Shown: piece after piece, positions 35,560-47,400 of the stretch
How the letters are laid out: every line of letters begins with the position of its first letter
Position numbering within the stretch: the stretch's first letter is position 1
Source of the DNA: Epiperipatus broadwayi
Taxonomy: Eukaryota; Onychophora; Udeonychophora; Euonychophora; Peripatidae
Direction of reading: 5' to 3'
Assembly (NCBI GenBank): GCA_028023455.1
Contig: JAQFVV010006256.1
Span: 1-64,000, forward strand
DNA length: 64,000 nt
The notes under the pieces: generated by a model
What the model was told of the DNA's origin: nothing
Databases searched by the model: none
The model's input: the letters and a program-made list of their open reading frames with translations, nothing else
Translations under genes and position numbers: made by a program

Positions 35560-35614
35560 CCAAAGCTCCTCACTGACGAAGGCCATAAGCCAGTAACTGG
35601 TCTGGGGATGTTGG
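35560..35614 (+). ncRNA. Candidate hammerhead ribozyme B, core mutated
   Basis: Stem I is complete (CCAA/TTGG outside, TCCTCA/TGGGGA inside), CTGACGA lies at 35573-35579, and stem II GGC-CATAA-GCC is better than in the left arm. However, the second conserved strand reads GTAA instead of GAAA, which should abolish activity. GUC and the TGGGGA strand follow at 35600-35608. Confidence 0.5.
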
Positions 35615-35769
35615 ATGAGTAGGCACTAGATGGGGATTTTATGCACAAGCCTTCTGGCATCCATTGATTACTCTAGCTTGCTGTGTGTGGCAATATATAT
35701 AGTGTTTTGCCTGTTTTAACATACAAAATGTCCTTAGCATAAGTAGATTAAATCTGTAATCATATAGAC

Positions 35770-38595
35770 CAGTGCTTCTTTAACTTTTTTTTTATTCATG
35801 ATCCCTTTTTATCATCGAGATTTTTTCGCGACCCAAATATTAAATATAATATGGATATAGAAATAAATATTTCCATAAGTAATTTATTTCTTTGGTAAAC
35901 AATATACATATGAAAATAAGTAGTTTTAGGATTTGTTTTAAGTATACAAAAATTAATGAAAGAAAATCACGTTATAATGAGACAGATGTGCTTGTTTTTT
36001 TGCTGCATAACAAGCATCTTCAACGTTTTTCAGTGTTGAACGATATTTAGATTTAATATACATTAAAGCTGAAAAAGTCATTTCACCTAATTATATGGTG
36101 CTGAATGGCAGATGAACAATTAATGCCATTTCAGAAATTGTGGGAAATTCAGTCCTAGCTTCAATCCAGAATTCAGTCAAGGATTTTTGTGTAAAGTTAA
36201 GTTTTAAATTTGAGTCACTTGATAGCTCAGCAAATTCCTCTTGGGCTTTATATGGCAGGTGATTAATCTCATTAATATCAATCAAAAATGATCTTTGAAT
36301 CCAAGATAACTTTTTGAAATTTAAATTCGATACAAAGTATTTGCAAAACTATGTTTCTAGGGTTTTTAAGTGATCTATAATAATTTTTTGCAATTAAAGT
36401 TTTACAATTATTTTTTTTAATTATAAAATTGTCGATAGTCTAAAACATTTTCAATGAATTATTTTCCACCCTATTCTTTCAAGTGATGATCTTTTTAATA
36501 AAACCATCAATTTTATCATTCAAAGTAAAAATATTGCTATTTTTCCTTGAAGAGACAAGTTAAGATCATTTAGCTTCTCAAAAATATCAGACAAATAGCA
36601 CAGCTTTGATAGTCAAAAGTCATTTTGAAAAAGAGCAACAAGATCAGATTTTTGTTCAGTTGAAAATATAATAGTTTCTTTTAATAACAATATTTTTAAA
36701 CTTTGCCCTCTTGACATCCCTCATACTTCCTTCTGCATGTATTAATAAATTTTTGTATTCAGAGTCCATGTCTTTATAAAGATTTGAAAATAAACGGCTG
36801 TTAAGGGCACGGTTTTTAATAAAGGTTATAATTTTGACAGTATCCTGAAGCACATCGTTCAATTCCGTTCCTAATTTTTTTGCTGCAAGGGCCTCTCGAT
36901 GGATCAGACAGTGTTAAAAGTTACATGATTATTATCAGAAGCTTTAACAAGTGATTTAAAATCAATATTTTCATCAATCATTGTTTTTGCACCATCTGTG
37001 CATATTCCAAAGCAATTTTTTCATTCTAAACCTTCAGTTTTAAAAAAATTGTCTACTTTATTATATATGTCTTTCCCTCTTGTATGTTCTTCCAAAGAAC
37101 GACAAAATAACAATTCTTCCTCAATGTTTTCTTTACTACACTAATAATTGAGCTATTTTTGAAATATCAGTTTCGTCCAGCTGAATTGTAAATATTGGGC
37201 TTTCTTTAAGTCTAGTATTGCTCAAATTGGTCATTGCTAAATTCAGAAATTCTATTAGTGACAGTGTCATTTGACAAAGGAATTTTCCAAATTTTACCAC
37301 CATATTTACTTCCGTGAAGTATTTCTATCATTTTAATAGCAGCAGATAATATAAGATCTTTTCCAATGGTGTAAGACTTTTTATTTTTAGCAATCAGATA
37401 TGAAACTTCATATGATGCGAGTAAATATTTTTCATTAACAGTTATAAATTTCTCAAAATATTGTTTTTTTTTATGTGAAGTTTTTAAATCATTCGAAATA
37501 TTCTTTTGGTTTATTGACATATGAAGAATGCTTGGATTCTAAATGCCTTTTAAATTTTGATGGTTTCATACTCTCCATAAACAAAACATTGCAAATTAAA
37601 CAAAGAGATTGTTCATTACCATCACAGTTGTTGAAAGTAAAGCCAAATTGGAGAAATGTCTCGTCATATTTTCTTTTTCGCATCTTAAATGCCTCTTATT
37701 ATGAGATCCTGCTTGAAGAGACTGTAGCATTGCCATCTGCATCATTACCTTTGGTACTCAAGTTCAACCATTTATCCATGGGTAAAAAGTATTTTTATCC
37801 TAAAAGATAAAATAACAGCACTTATTAGTTAGCAGAGACAACAAGTGGCAGCCGTGTTTTTTGTTTAATTATATGAAGCATATTTACTCCCTATGTTCTA
37901 TTTTTTAATATCCCCGTATGTTTTATTTTTTGATATTTAAAAAATATCAATAAATAAGGTTATAGATTACCTGTTACATTTAAAAAATAGGAATATGTTT
38001 TTACTTGTTAATAAATCAAAGACCATAAGTTTCAAATAAAAAATAAATTTTTATAATAACTAATAGGTTGATAAATTTTGAATAAAAATGTGAGAAAAAA
38101 AAGTATAGAAAGCATTTTTATATATAAAAAATAACATCTTTCATAATATTTATTCAAATAAATATACTAACCTTAGTCGAATAAAACAGTAAAATATAAT
38201 ATTGTATTGATCTTGCGATATGGACACTTGTTGAAATGAAACCGAAGCAAATAACTTGATGGGAAATGCATTATATAATCACAGTGGCGCCAATCTTATT
38301 CTCGCCACTGCAGCATATATTTTGATTCTGAAATAACTTATATGCTGAAATAGCAATGTGACACCACTATTATGATGCATTTAGTGTTATTTTTCAATAT
38401 GTAAATATAATTTACAGTTCAACTTGGCCATCATTACAATTTTATAATTGCGCTGTACAGAAAACGTAATATATTAAAGAAGGGATTGCAACTAATATTT
38501 CTTTAAATTCATGTATCTGAATTAAATTTTTGTGACCCCAACTTTTCGCTTTGCGACCCCATTTGGGGTTGCGACCCACAGTTTAGGAAACACTA
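35770..38595 (-). mobile_element. hAT (ZBED-type) transposon with perfect 8-bp TSD
   Basis: The ends CAGTGCTTCTTTAACTTT and, from the right, TAGTGTTTCCTAAACTGTGG form hAT-type TIRs. The direct repeat ATATAGAC flanks both sides (35762-35769 and 38596-38603). GCGACCC blocks near both ends are typical of this hAT group. The minus strand encodes a BED-finger transposase in pieces. The perfect target duplication suggests a fairly recent insertion, although the gene is broken. Confidence 0.9.
36091..37683 (-). pseudogene. hAT transposase (BED finger, ZBED5/SCAND3-like), multiply broken
   Basis: Starts at MRKRKYDETFLQFGF. A BED-type zinc finger follows (CLICN...KFKRHLESKH, residues ~30-55). After a frameshift comes the ASYEVSYLIAKNKKSYTIG block typical of this family, then ALNSRLFSNLYKDMDSEYKN, and near the C-terminus NLKLNFTQKSLTEFWIEAR with EFPTISEMAL before the dimerisation region. 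Frames break near 37.5, 37.2, 36.9-37.1, 36.65 and 36.3 kb. The family cuts and rejoins its own element ends with an RNase H-like DDE domain; that domain is too fragmented here to identify all catalytic residues. Non-functional. Confidence 0.8.
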
Positions 38596-38673
38596 ATATA
38601 GACCATAAGTTGCACTTCTGATAGAATAAACTAGAAATATTATAAAGTTTGGATGTAGCTGAGAAAATAAATA

Positions 38674-39709
38674 CACCTGGGTCTCTTTTTACGCGGTCTT
38701 ATTTAACACGATTTTGAAGTTACGCGATTTTGAAGTTCACCGGAAGTCGAACTCTGATAATGCGCTATTACTTTAAATAATAAATTTTGCGCACTTACGT
38801 TATATTAAAAGTAATTGCACATTATTGGAATTCGACTTTCATCTTAGTTATTTCAATATTTTCAGTGCTTTATAATAGTAAGATTTTATTCAATAATGAA
38901 ATTAAAATCATAATTTCCATGTTTTATGTATACACGCATTAAATTTTACAAGATTATAATGTAAATTTGTTCAAACATTGTGCGTGCTAATTTTGCATTT
39001 TAAATCACATTCTGTTTTTGCTTTTTAAAAAAGAACATAATCAATTATTAATCATTTAGTGTCCGCAAGTTTATTTTTAAAAGGTGAGTAATAGCAGTGA
39101 AACGAAATTTGATTTTTAAACGGAATTGAAAATTAAAGACAAAAATAAGAATTTAATTTTTAGTTGTTAGTTTTAATTAAATTTTTCCCAGAAGTGGTGA
39201 ACAAATGTCTTTTTATTATCGTAAGTCTAAGTTCATAAACAATTAATAAAATCATCATCTCAAAGATTAATTACTAATTACTTTGTCACCAGAAATCTAT
39301 TGACACAACATGAGTGTGAAGTTAGCGCTAGTTGTATTTCCTCAGTTTGCAAACGAATGTGTTTTTCGGCAAATATCGATAATAATTAAAACGTGTATAA
39401 AAAAAAATGTAAATTATGCATAAAAATATATTATTTTGAATAAAATTAAATATTTTAGTTAAAAAAAGTTTGTCTTGTATCAATTTTTTTCAAATTTGAA
39501 ATTTTTTATTAGTCATATTTTATTTCCTTATTTTTTTTTTTTGCGCGAACTTTAAAGTAGTTTTACGTTGCTGCTTTGCCTTTACGCGAATTTTGAAAAA
39601 TCACAGACCGCATCCCCCCTTTTTCAATGTAAGTTACGTCTATTTTTGCGCGATTTCGTTTGCGCGTTTTCTGAGGAACCTATCTATCGCGTAAAACGAG
39701 ACCCAGGTG
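38674..39709. mobile_element. Tigger/pogo-like MITE, copy 2
   Basis: CACCTGGGTCTC at the left and GAGACCCAGGTG at the right, with TA on both sides. GCGATTTTGAAGTT repeats and CGCGTAAAACG near the ends are conserved with copies at 13.63 and 45.77 kb. It keeps more CpG dinucleotides (ACGCG, TGCGCG) than the other copies, suggesting it is younger or less decayed. No transposase. Confidence 0.88.
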
Positions 39710-39711
39710 TA

Positions 39712-41750
39712 TTCAATATTTGAACAAATAGAAGTTTTATACAAGGCTATTTTATGTACATTTTTGAAAATGTTCAGCGGCCATATTAAGAGGTTTCGAG
39801 GACTTGGAAACTTGAGGTTTCCACCTCTCGTCTAAAATAGTCAATTTTACATGAGTCATCACGATATTTCAAACATTTTCACAGAATAAACTTATTTCTG
39901 AGAAAAGATGAATTGTTAAAAAAATCAGGTCATGGTTTACAACTGGTAAAGCAAAAAGTTTACAATTATAATTTAAGTATTTATTCTTAAAATAAAAAAA
40001 AAATTATAGTGGATGGTCTGAGGTCATTTTTGCATCAGCATCTATATCTAAAAATCATAATATATGAAATAGCATACAGATAAATAAAACTTATTTTTCA
40101 TTTTCTAAATAAAATATAACTAATATATACAGTATTAATTTTTTTTCATAAATAACATGTATAGTATTTACCAGCGTATAGAACCCAGCACATTCATCCG
40201 CCCTTCATCCCCCAACTCTTAGGATGGGCATGCACAAACACATCTTTAGACAGTTTTTCCTTGGGCAACTTATTTATCATTACAGAACAGAAAAAAAGTT
40301 ATGAAAACTAATTTATTTGAAATCACTATTTCGCAAAAAGACAAAATGCAATAGAATACTTATATATATATTAATATAAACCAGAAGTTTTAGTCTGACT
40401 GAAATTTCAACTCATAATTTTGATTACGAATATATAAGACATACCACATACTTTAGTATCTATTTTGAGGGGAAAAAGTGCAGTCTATATGTGGACCAAT
40501 GTGATAAATAATTTAATTTTTTTAAAATCTTTTTTAAATAGTATTTGCTAATAAATTTTATTTAATAGATTATGTTTGTCTGAAAGTTTTTGATATTTTA
40601 TTTGTAATTATATAATGGACTGTTTTTGCCATCTATTTTAATTAACATTTTTTAGAAAAATACACAGATTAATATATAACATTGTTTCGAGTGGTTTTAT
40701 TCTCTCTTCTTTAGGTAGCAATGGCATATTGGTATGGAATTCAAAACGGTGATTGTTAGATTTGTGAGTACTGAATTAATTAGGCTATTCTATCAAAGAC
40801 AATGTCATTAGAAATTTGATACATTTTACCTATGCAGGGTCCTCATGATTTCTCCATTTTTCTTTTTTAAGGACAAGATTAATAAGTAGTTTCCAAACAT
40901 GGATAGTCACATTAGGTTGATTTATGGACGTATTCACCATTATCATGTAAGCAGCTTCTTTAAATTTTCTTTTACTTTTCCGCCCTGATCTATATTTTTT
41001 GTCTTTTTCAGATCTATATGTATTCATTAGTATAATCATGATCTGCTATTTTTAACATTTTCTCCCTCTAATCATTATGTTCTTTAGTTGGTATGACTGT
41101 CATATGTCCTTATTCATTCTTATGGTATTTCATAAATGCAATTATTGTTTTCCAATATTTTAAGTTTAAATTTTGTGGAGGTTAGGATTTCTTACAGCAT
41201 GCTATAGTTTTAGGATGTTATTGTGATGTAATAATTATATATTTTCTTTACTTTGTCTGCTGTCTTTGGTATGTATTATTGGTTTTTTTTTTATCTTGTT
41301 TTTTTATCTATTTAAAGTTTTTAAAAAATTATAACTAGGAGATAGATAATTTTATTAGAGTTGATTCTATTGTAATAGTTTGAGGCTCCATAGGTGTGGC
41401 TGATATTCACCAAAAGGCATCACTAGATTTATTATCTAGAATTTACTATCTCGAATTGTAGATGATACCACGAGGCTATCTAACATTCATATTTACCTGA
41501 AGTTTCGTATATCGATATATATGAAATTTAAAATCAACTGGGAAAAAATATCTTATGTTCTATAGAGTCCTCAATCATTATTAGCATCTTATTATATGTC
41601 CCTCAGGTTAGAAGAACTTTGAAACTTTTATTCCCGATGAATCAATTATTTTTTACTATGTTTATAAAAGCAAAGACTATATGATCAAAGTAATTAGGAG
41701 TAATAAGTTAAAGTTAAAAAAAATTTTTTTTTTAACAAAAAGGTTATACT
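39712..41750. other. AT-rich spacer, no gene recognised
   Basis: No convincing frame or element. Contains A-runs and a slightly richer patch near 40.2 kb (CACAAACACATC). Small minus-strand frames near 40.8-41.0 kb show no known motif. Confidence 0.6.
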
Positions 41751-41756
41751 TGTCAA

Positions 41757-41853
41757 ACGTTGGTGACCTAGTGGTTAACGTAGCTGCCTTCCAAGCAACT
41801 AACCTGAAGTTCGCTTCCTGGTCAATGCATTTGACATATGAAAAAAAAAAAGA
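41757..41853 (+). repeat. tRNA-Gly(TCC)-derived SINE or retropseudogene
   Basis: The first 73 bases align with tRNA-Gly: CGTTGGTGACCTAGTGGTTA (A-box region), an anticodon arm GCTGCCTTCCAAGCA with anticodon TCC, and a B-box region GAAGTTCGCTTCCTG with substitutions. The acceptor stem pairs only partly and the D and T arms are mutated, so it is not a working tRNA. A run of eleven A follows at 41841, and imperfect direct repeats (GGTTATACTT before, GATTAAACTT after) suggest retrotransposition. Confidence 0.7.
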
Positions 41854-43035
41854 TTAAACTTATTCTAAAAAAAAAATTTTTATAAAGAAAAATTATTTCT
41901 TTAAAATTAAATAATAAATTCTCTGTATAAAATTGTATATTTGTTTATACATATAAACTTGTGAAATTAGATTCTAATGTATGAAATTTTATTTTCTAAA
42001 ACATTTAGCTGGCTTTTATTATTTTACTAATTTTAATCTTATCTAGGCTCTGCCTTCAATGGCTAGATGAAATCTACTTGATACCTATTTCACTATGTTG
42101 TGAATTTCTTTTTTCAAACCACTGACTTTTGGATAAACTTTTTTGTTCTTTTCTATAGTGATAGTATAACGCTACTTTTTGTGTTTTTACAGTTTTGATG
42201 TATATGCTAAATACTGTCCTATGTGTGTGGTTTTCTACACCATAAGTTTTATTTTGCCATAAAGTCTTATAACAAAAATATATAAGAATGCTAATTTTTA
42301 TTCTTCTTGTGATTCTATTGTAAATGTAATTCAAAGAGTTAGGTTATTGAAGTGTCCAGAATGTTTGTAATAGGTCATATAAATAATTTATCAATGCAGC
42401 AAAATTAAGCATTTGGTCAAAATGAAATAGTATCCATGTAAATATTGCTAATTATGAGTGGTTGTGATGAACTCTGCTATCCCTTGATTTTGTTGGAAGA
42501 ATTCTGTGCTGTATTGAAAGTATTTATGTAGAATACTAGGAGTTCCTATATTGCCAATAGGAAGAATTGCTCTAGGTTGTGAGCTATTGTCTTTAATGTT
42601 TTTGCTTCATGACTAGATATATTTGTGAATAAATAATGACTAATTTGTTCTTTTTTTTTTCTGTAATCTTTTTTAAAGCACTGTTTTTTTTAAAAATTTA
42701 TATTTAATACTGTTTAGTCAATTCTATTTAAATTTTATTGTGCTTTTAAAGCACAATTACAGGAATATTTTAAGCATTTCTGTTCTAATTATGTTTTTAT
42801 CCAACAAGAGTCGGCAATATTTTTTTTTTATATAAATTTTTATTACTATCCATTTACTGTCAATATGCAATAGAGCCACAATATACATTACTTTGTTCCA
42901 AGCCCCCATCATGTACATCATGTATAGCATATATAATAGCTCACATTTTCTTGATAAACATTGATTAGAATAGAATACATATTGTTTATTGAACTGCAAA
43001 TGTACTGTATTTTTCAATATACATATATATATATA
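41854..43035. other. AT-rich spacer, no gene recognised
   Basis: Only short frames of low-complexity composition on both strands. TA-repeat tract (ATATATATAT) at about 43022-43039. No element ends identified. Confidence 0.6.
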
Positions 43036-43039
43036 TATT

Positions 43040-44220
43040 GTACTGGGTTCGATCCGTTGATGATCCAACATACTCTACTTGCTTGGTTTAGCTAGGTTTA
43101 AACCCTATTTATAATAAATTTATAATCTTATATTATAAATATTACGTGAACGAACTGGTCCGTTCGAGCAGAGTGGAGAATATTACTGATAGAGCCGTCA
43201 ACAATACCACGATCAGACCGAGCTATGCAATGCATAACACGATCACATTTCCAGATCGTGGCCCACCTCGACTGTTAGATTCAAACTCCTACTATCCAAA
43301 CACTTTATTTGTTTCGGAGTAAACCCCGGGTGCCAGTTAGTTTCTAGAAACTAACATGTTCGGATAGTAGGCCCATAATCCAGCGCTCGAAAAATCCCTT
43401 AACCAGTTCAGCTACTTGTAATCAATAACAAATTATTGTTTCAATTAGTGGAAAAAGAATTGACCGACAGATTAAGCTTTAAGTTAATTTATAAGACAAT
43501 TTATTTTAACTAACATTCATTATACTAATTTTAAATACTTTTATAAATCTTATTTAACTAATATAACACTGGTATAATGATCATGCACATATTAATTCAC
43601 ACACTATAATATCACATAACAAAGCTTTAAATAATATTTGATATTTAACACACACATCAATAGTTCATCTATGTATGCTATAGAGTTCATATTACTTGAC
43701 TCTCGGAGGTTTCCTAATGCGATGGCTACTTTAGAAATGAGAATAAGAAAAATGTTATTATCTAGGATTTTAGAACATGGATACTTGTTGCCATTTGCTG
43801 CTTCTAATGAAATATTTCTAACCGGTTAGATTTGAAGTTTTTTGAGGAGGTTTAATGCTTATTCATTGGTATTATTCTTGGAGACAGTTAAATATTGGTG
43901 ATGATTCTTCAAGTTGTTATGCAGGCATTTTTCTATTCTGGGCAGATTGCTGTTTCACTGGAACTCAGGCTGGAGAAAGTCGTATGTTTCTGAGGGTTTA
44001 ACACTGCATTATTGGCTGATTTAATCTCAAACGAATTGAACTGATTGTCCGATGAAAAACTGGACTATTTATACTTAAGGCCTGTTGTCATTTTGATGTC
44101 CGCTGGCAATATGTTATTGAAATTCCTTCCTTGTGTTTAATTGCATTCCTCGAGATAAGCTTTTAATCCTGTTATTGGAGACGTTAATTAGCAGCCATGC
44201 AAACGTGTTGTTTTTACATT
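43040..44220. other. GC-richer island, unclassified, possible mobile element
   Basis: Composition changes sharply: motifs such as CTGGGTTCGATCCGTTGATG, GAACTGGTCCGTTCGAGCAG and AAACCCCGGGTGCCAG occur in an otherwise AT-rich region. GTTAGTTTCTAGAAACTAAC near 43336-43355 is a perfect palindrome, and TTCAAACTCCTACTATCC faces GGATAGTAGG around it. GGTTCGATCC resembles a Pol III B box. No protein is visible and the ends are unclear. Similar composition occurs at 28.2-29.4 and 61.1-63.3 kb. Confidence 0.4.
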
Positions 44221-45766
44221 TTTAATTAGTAGCCATCGCTGTGTTTTTTAATGATAATTTTCTATATCATTTTTATTTATTTATTTAATATGCAAACATT
44301 TATTATATTTTTTACAATCGCACATATATATTTTATTAATAAGCTCCCATTAATTCATCGTTTACGCACATATAATAATTTACGATCAATTTACTATTTA
44401 GTTTTTAAGATGACTTTTTTTTTAACTTAAATAAAAAAATTTATATTTTTAAACTTTAAGTTATATTTTAACTAATAATAATAAAGAAAACCTTTAACTT
44501 CTTTTATAAAACTTTTAACTTGATGCTTCTAAAGCAACCCCCCCCCTCTAATTAATTAATTGTAACTTTTATTTCAACTACTATTAATAGAAAAACTCTT
44601 TGACTTTTAATTTTACATTTTCAAAAACAAACTGCAATAAAAAAAAACTCTTAAACTTTTACATACTATTTTTTTTAACAAATAATTTTATTTTAATAAT
44701 TTTTTAGACAAAATTATCATATGTACCAACACGATATTGGTACAATATATATTTAACCCAGACACTTTTTTATATTTATATAATGCATATATAAATTAAA
44801 TTGTAGTACAAACAAAATTTTTAAAAAAATAATACTAATATAGATCCCATCTATTGTATATTACAATATTTTTCAACATGCATTTATATATAATACATGC
44901 TTTGTGTGTGTAGTATGCATATATTAAATTAAGATTATAATGTAAATAAAATATTTAAAAATCAATGTTATTAATAATGAATTGAGAAAGCACATTTACA
45001 CATATTTATAGTATGTGTTCTATTCTTTATAATCCTGTTTTATCACAATCAAATATCTGTTCCATATATATTTTCAATAATTTTTTTAATTCTAATGAAA
45101 ACTTAGTGACAGTTTCATTATCGGCAGATGTAGCTTCACTAGTTATTTTAATATTTTTAAGGTTATAACATTTCACAATCTATGCAATCATCTCTTATAT
45201 TTGTAGTGAATAGCTTGGAATTGTGTCATCCAGATCTCTGCTAAATTCTTCGTAGACATTTAAGGCTTATCTGATGCAATGCAAGACTATCAATTGTAAC
45301 ATTCTTACAGTTCATATAATTTAATTATAGGTTTAAGACTTTTTCTATTTTAACAAAAAATAATGCTTTACTTTCGTTATAACTATAGCTGTTTCAGGGG
45401 CACAAACGACAATGACACAAATCTGCTTTTTATAATTTCTTGATTGATGACTCATTCTTTTGAAATACACATCCAATTTTTTACTTTTCCTTATTAAACA
45501 ATATTTTTTTCCCTTATTTAAAGTACTTTATGATTTTTTTTTTTGTATTTATCATTCATTGCACTATAATTCCTATTTCTAAAGATATAAACTTTCTGTA
45601 AAAAAATGCAAAGAAAAAAATTCTATTCATGTGCTTTTTCATAATAGGTATTAAATAGGGTTATCAGACATCCCAGTTTTTCGGGATTTGTCCCTATTTT
45701 TGATTAGATATGCCAGTGTCCTTGAAATGTTTTTTCCGGACTGTTGTATGTCCTGATTTTCAAATA
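44221..45766. other. AT-rich spacer, no gene recognised
   Basis: Homopolymer-rich, with a C9 tract near 44539. No frame or element recognised. Confidence 0.6.
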
Positions 45767-46286
45767 CACCTGGGTCTTGTTTTATGCGGAATATTTTAAT
45801 GCGATTTTGAAGTTATGGGATTCATATTTCTTCTTAATATCTTTCATATTTCACTATATTTATTAGATATCAAGAAATTTAAATTATTAATAAGTTATTT
45901 TGACTTGAAATTCTTTTTTTTTTCTTCTTCAAAAATATAACGTTATATTAGCAGCTAACGTGAATATGGCCTGAAGCTGTATTTGGAACTTAGATTCTAT
46001 GTAAATACCTATTTATACTAATGAGTAAATAATAATAATAGATTTATACTTACATATAAAAATATTGCAATAAATATTCAAAAAATTTAAACTTTTAAAA
46101 CGTATTATGTTATATATAACAGAAATAAATAATCTTTTAGATTTTTAAAATAAACGAAGATTTTATAAACTGAAAATAATCTTTCTAATGATAATGTTTT
46201 GATTGTGATCTCATTTTTTTAATATAGAAACAGAAAACCATTAAAACAGCACAAGACTGAAAATGGTGCTAGTTGTACATCACATC

Positions 46287-47042
46287 ACGAATAAAAATAA
46301 AATAAAATAATAGTTTTTACTTCACCTTTGATTAGTAATTAAGTGAGATTGCGCTTTACGCAAAAAAGTGAAGCTTGTGTAAATCTTATTACAAAGTTAT
46401 ATGGCTTAGCGCTTTCTGGGACCTTGAGTCTCCATAATCATAGCCTACTTTTAACTGAAGTTTAGCTGTGGTTTATGTAAAATTTTTATGCAAATTTTAT
46501 AACTACCATTTTCTGGAGATTGCAAAGCACGATTCCCTCCGGTTTATTGCACAATTGTCATTTGCAATAAAACACGCCTCTTTTAATTTTTCGTTTCACA
46601 TCATTGCGTTCAGTGCACAGTGCCCTTGCCATAGTGGGTTCAAACATATGGCCGGTTGTTTTTTGGCTCGAAGAATATGGATCTGTTTTCATCGCTATTT
46701 ATAGCTTTCCTGTACAAATAATGATGTTGAGATGTTCTTGTTGTAATGTTGGCACGGGTCTCCCCATAGTATGCCGCTCTACATCCATTGGTTGGGCATG
46801 AAATTTTATAAACTGCTTGGGATATTTGATCAGAAGGTATTTTGTCTTTGGTATTGTTTATCATTATGTTTGTTGATGGTGGGGTGTGGAATCCTAGTTC
46901 GAAGGACTCGGCAAATATTTTATAATATTTCCTAGCAATTGATGGTATGTACGGAAGCATTATTTTGGGTTTATTAAAGTAACATAACAGGTTTCTCGGT
47001 GCATAATTGCTGAGAGATTCTTCATTTAAGGAGAAGCCACAA
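46287..47042 (-). mobile_element. Penelope-like element fragment (5'-truncated) with 11-bp TSD
   Basis: The direct repeat TACATCACATC (46276-46286 and 47043-47053) brackets the insertion inside the Tigger-like element. On the minus strand it carries the C-terminal GIY-YIG endonuclease of a PLE followed by a 3' UTR ending in an ATTTTATTTTATTTTTATT stretch. The RT domain is absent. PLEs retrotranspose using this endonuclease. The clean nesting gives an order: MITE first, PLE second. Confidence 0.8.
46555..47040 (-). pseudogene. PLE GIY-YIG endonuclease fragment
   Basis: The frame contains YIPSIARKYYKIFAES (RT-endonuclease linker), then AVYKISCPTNGCRAAYYGET, corresponding to the GIY and YIG strands, then RANITTRTSQHHYLY with the conserved Arg and His. 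After FFEPKNNRP the frame is lost, but CTERNDVKRKIKEAC-type coding continues in other frames to about 46.55 kb, like TEANDHKRKIKEAF of the 58-kb copy. Truncated and frameshifted, hence inactive. Confidence 0.75.
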
Positions 47043-47400
47043 TACATCACATCAAATCTGATTTCTTACCAGTTTACAAACGAAGGCTAGCGGTAATGAT
47101 TAAAATATGTGTGAAAAATGTAAAATTAAATACTGTAGTAATGAAAAAAGTAAAAAAAGTTTGTCTTGTATTAATATTTTTCAAATATTTGAAATTTTTT
47201 ATTAGTCATATTTTATTTGCTTATTTTTTTAATGTGAATTTTAAAGTAATTGTTCTTTGTTGCTTTGCTTTTATATGAATTCTGAAAATTACAGCACCTA
47301 TTCCCCATTTTTCAAGGTAAATTAAGTCTATTTTTGTGCGATTTTTTTTAATGCGGGTTTTCTGTGGAACCTATCTACCGCATAAAACGAGACCCAGGGA

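Larger units (their letters stand above)
35335..35718. mobile_element. Hammerhead-B element, inverted pair with 14-bp TSD
   Basis: Flanked by the perfect direct repeat ACATACAAAATGTC (35321-35334 and 35719-35732). Inside, two arms face each other, from GTTAAAACAGGCAAAACT at 35369 to its reverse complement ending at 35720. Shared blocks are TGCCACACACAGCAAGCTAG, CATCTAGTGCCTACTCAT and CATCCCCAGACCAGTTACTG (one mismatch in the left arm). Each arm has a hammerhead-like core near the centre. A long target duplication of this type is usual for target-primed retrotransposition, not for cut-and-paste elements. There is no coding capacity, so any mobilising enzyme must come from elsewhere, possibly a PLE or LINE. 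Confidence 0.8.
45767..47400. mobile_element. Tigger/pogo-like MITE, copy 3, interrupted by a PLE
   Basis: The left end CACCTGGGTCTTGTTTTATG and right end CCGCATAAAACGAGACCCAG match copies 1 and 2, flanked by TA (45765-45766 and 47401-47402). Internal sequence aligns with copy 1 up to GGTGCTAGTTGTACATCACA and resumes after 47053 at CTGATTTCTTACC. The extra ~0.76 kb between is the PLE fragment described next. Confidence 0.85.

Noticed and set aside
41757-41829. A functional tRNA-Gly gene
   Set aside because: Substitutions in the D arm, T arm and acceptor stem break cloverleaf pairing, and an A tail with imperfect flanking repeats indicates a retroposed copy.
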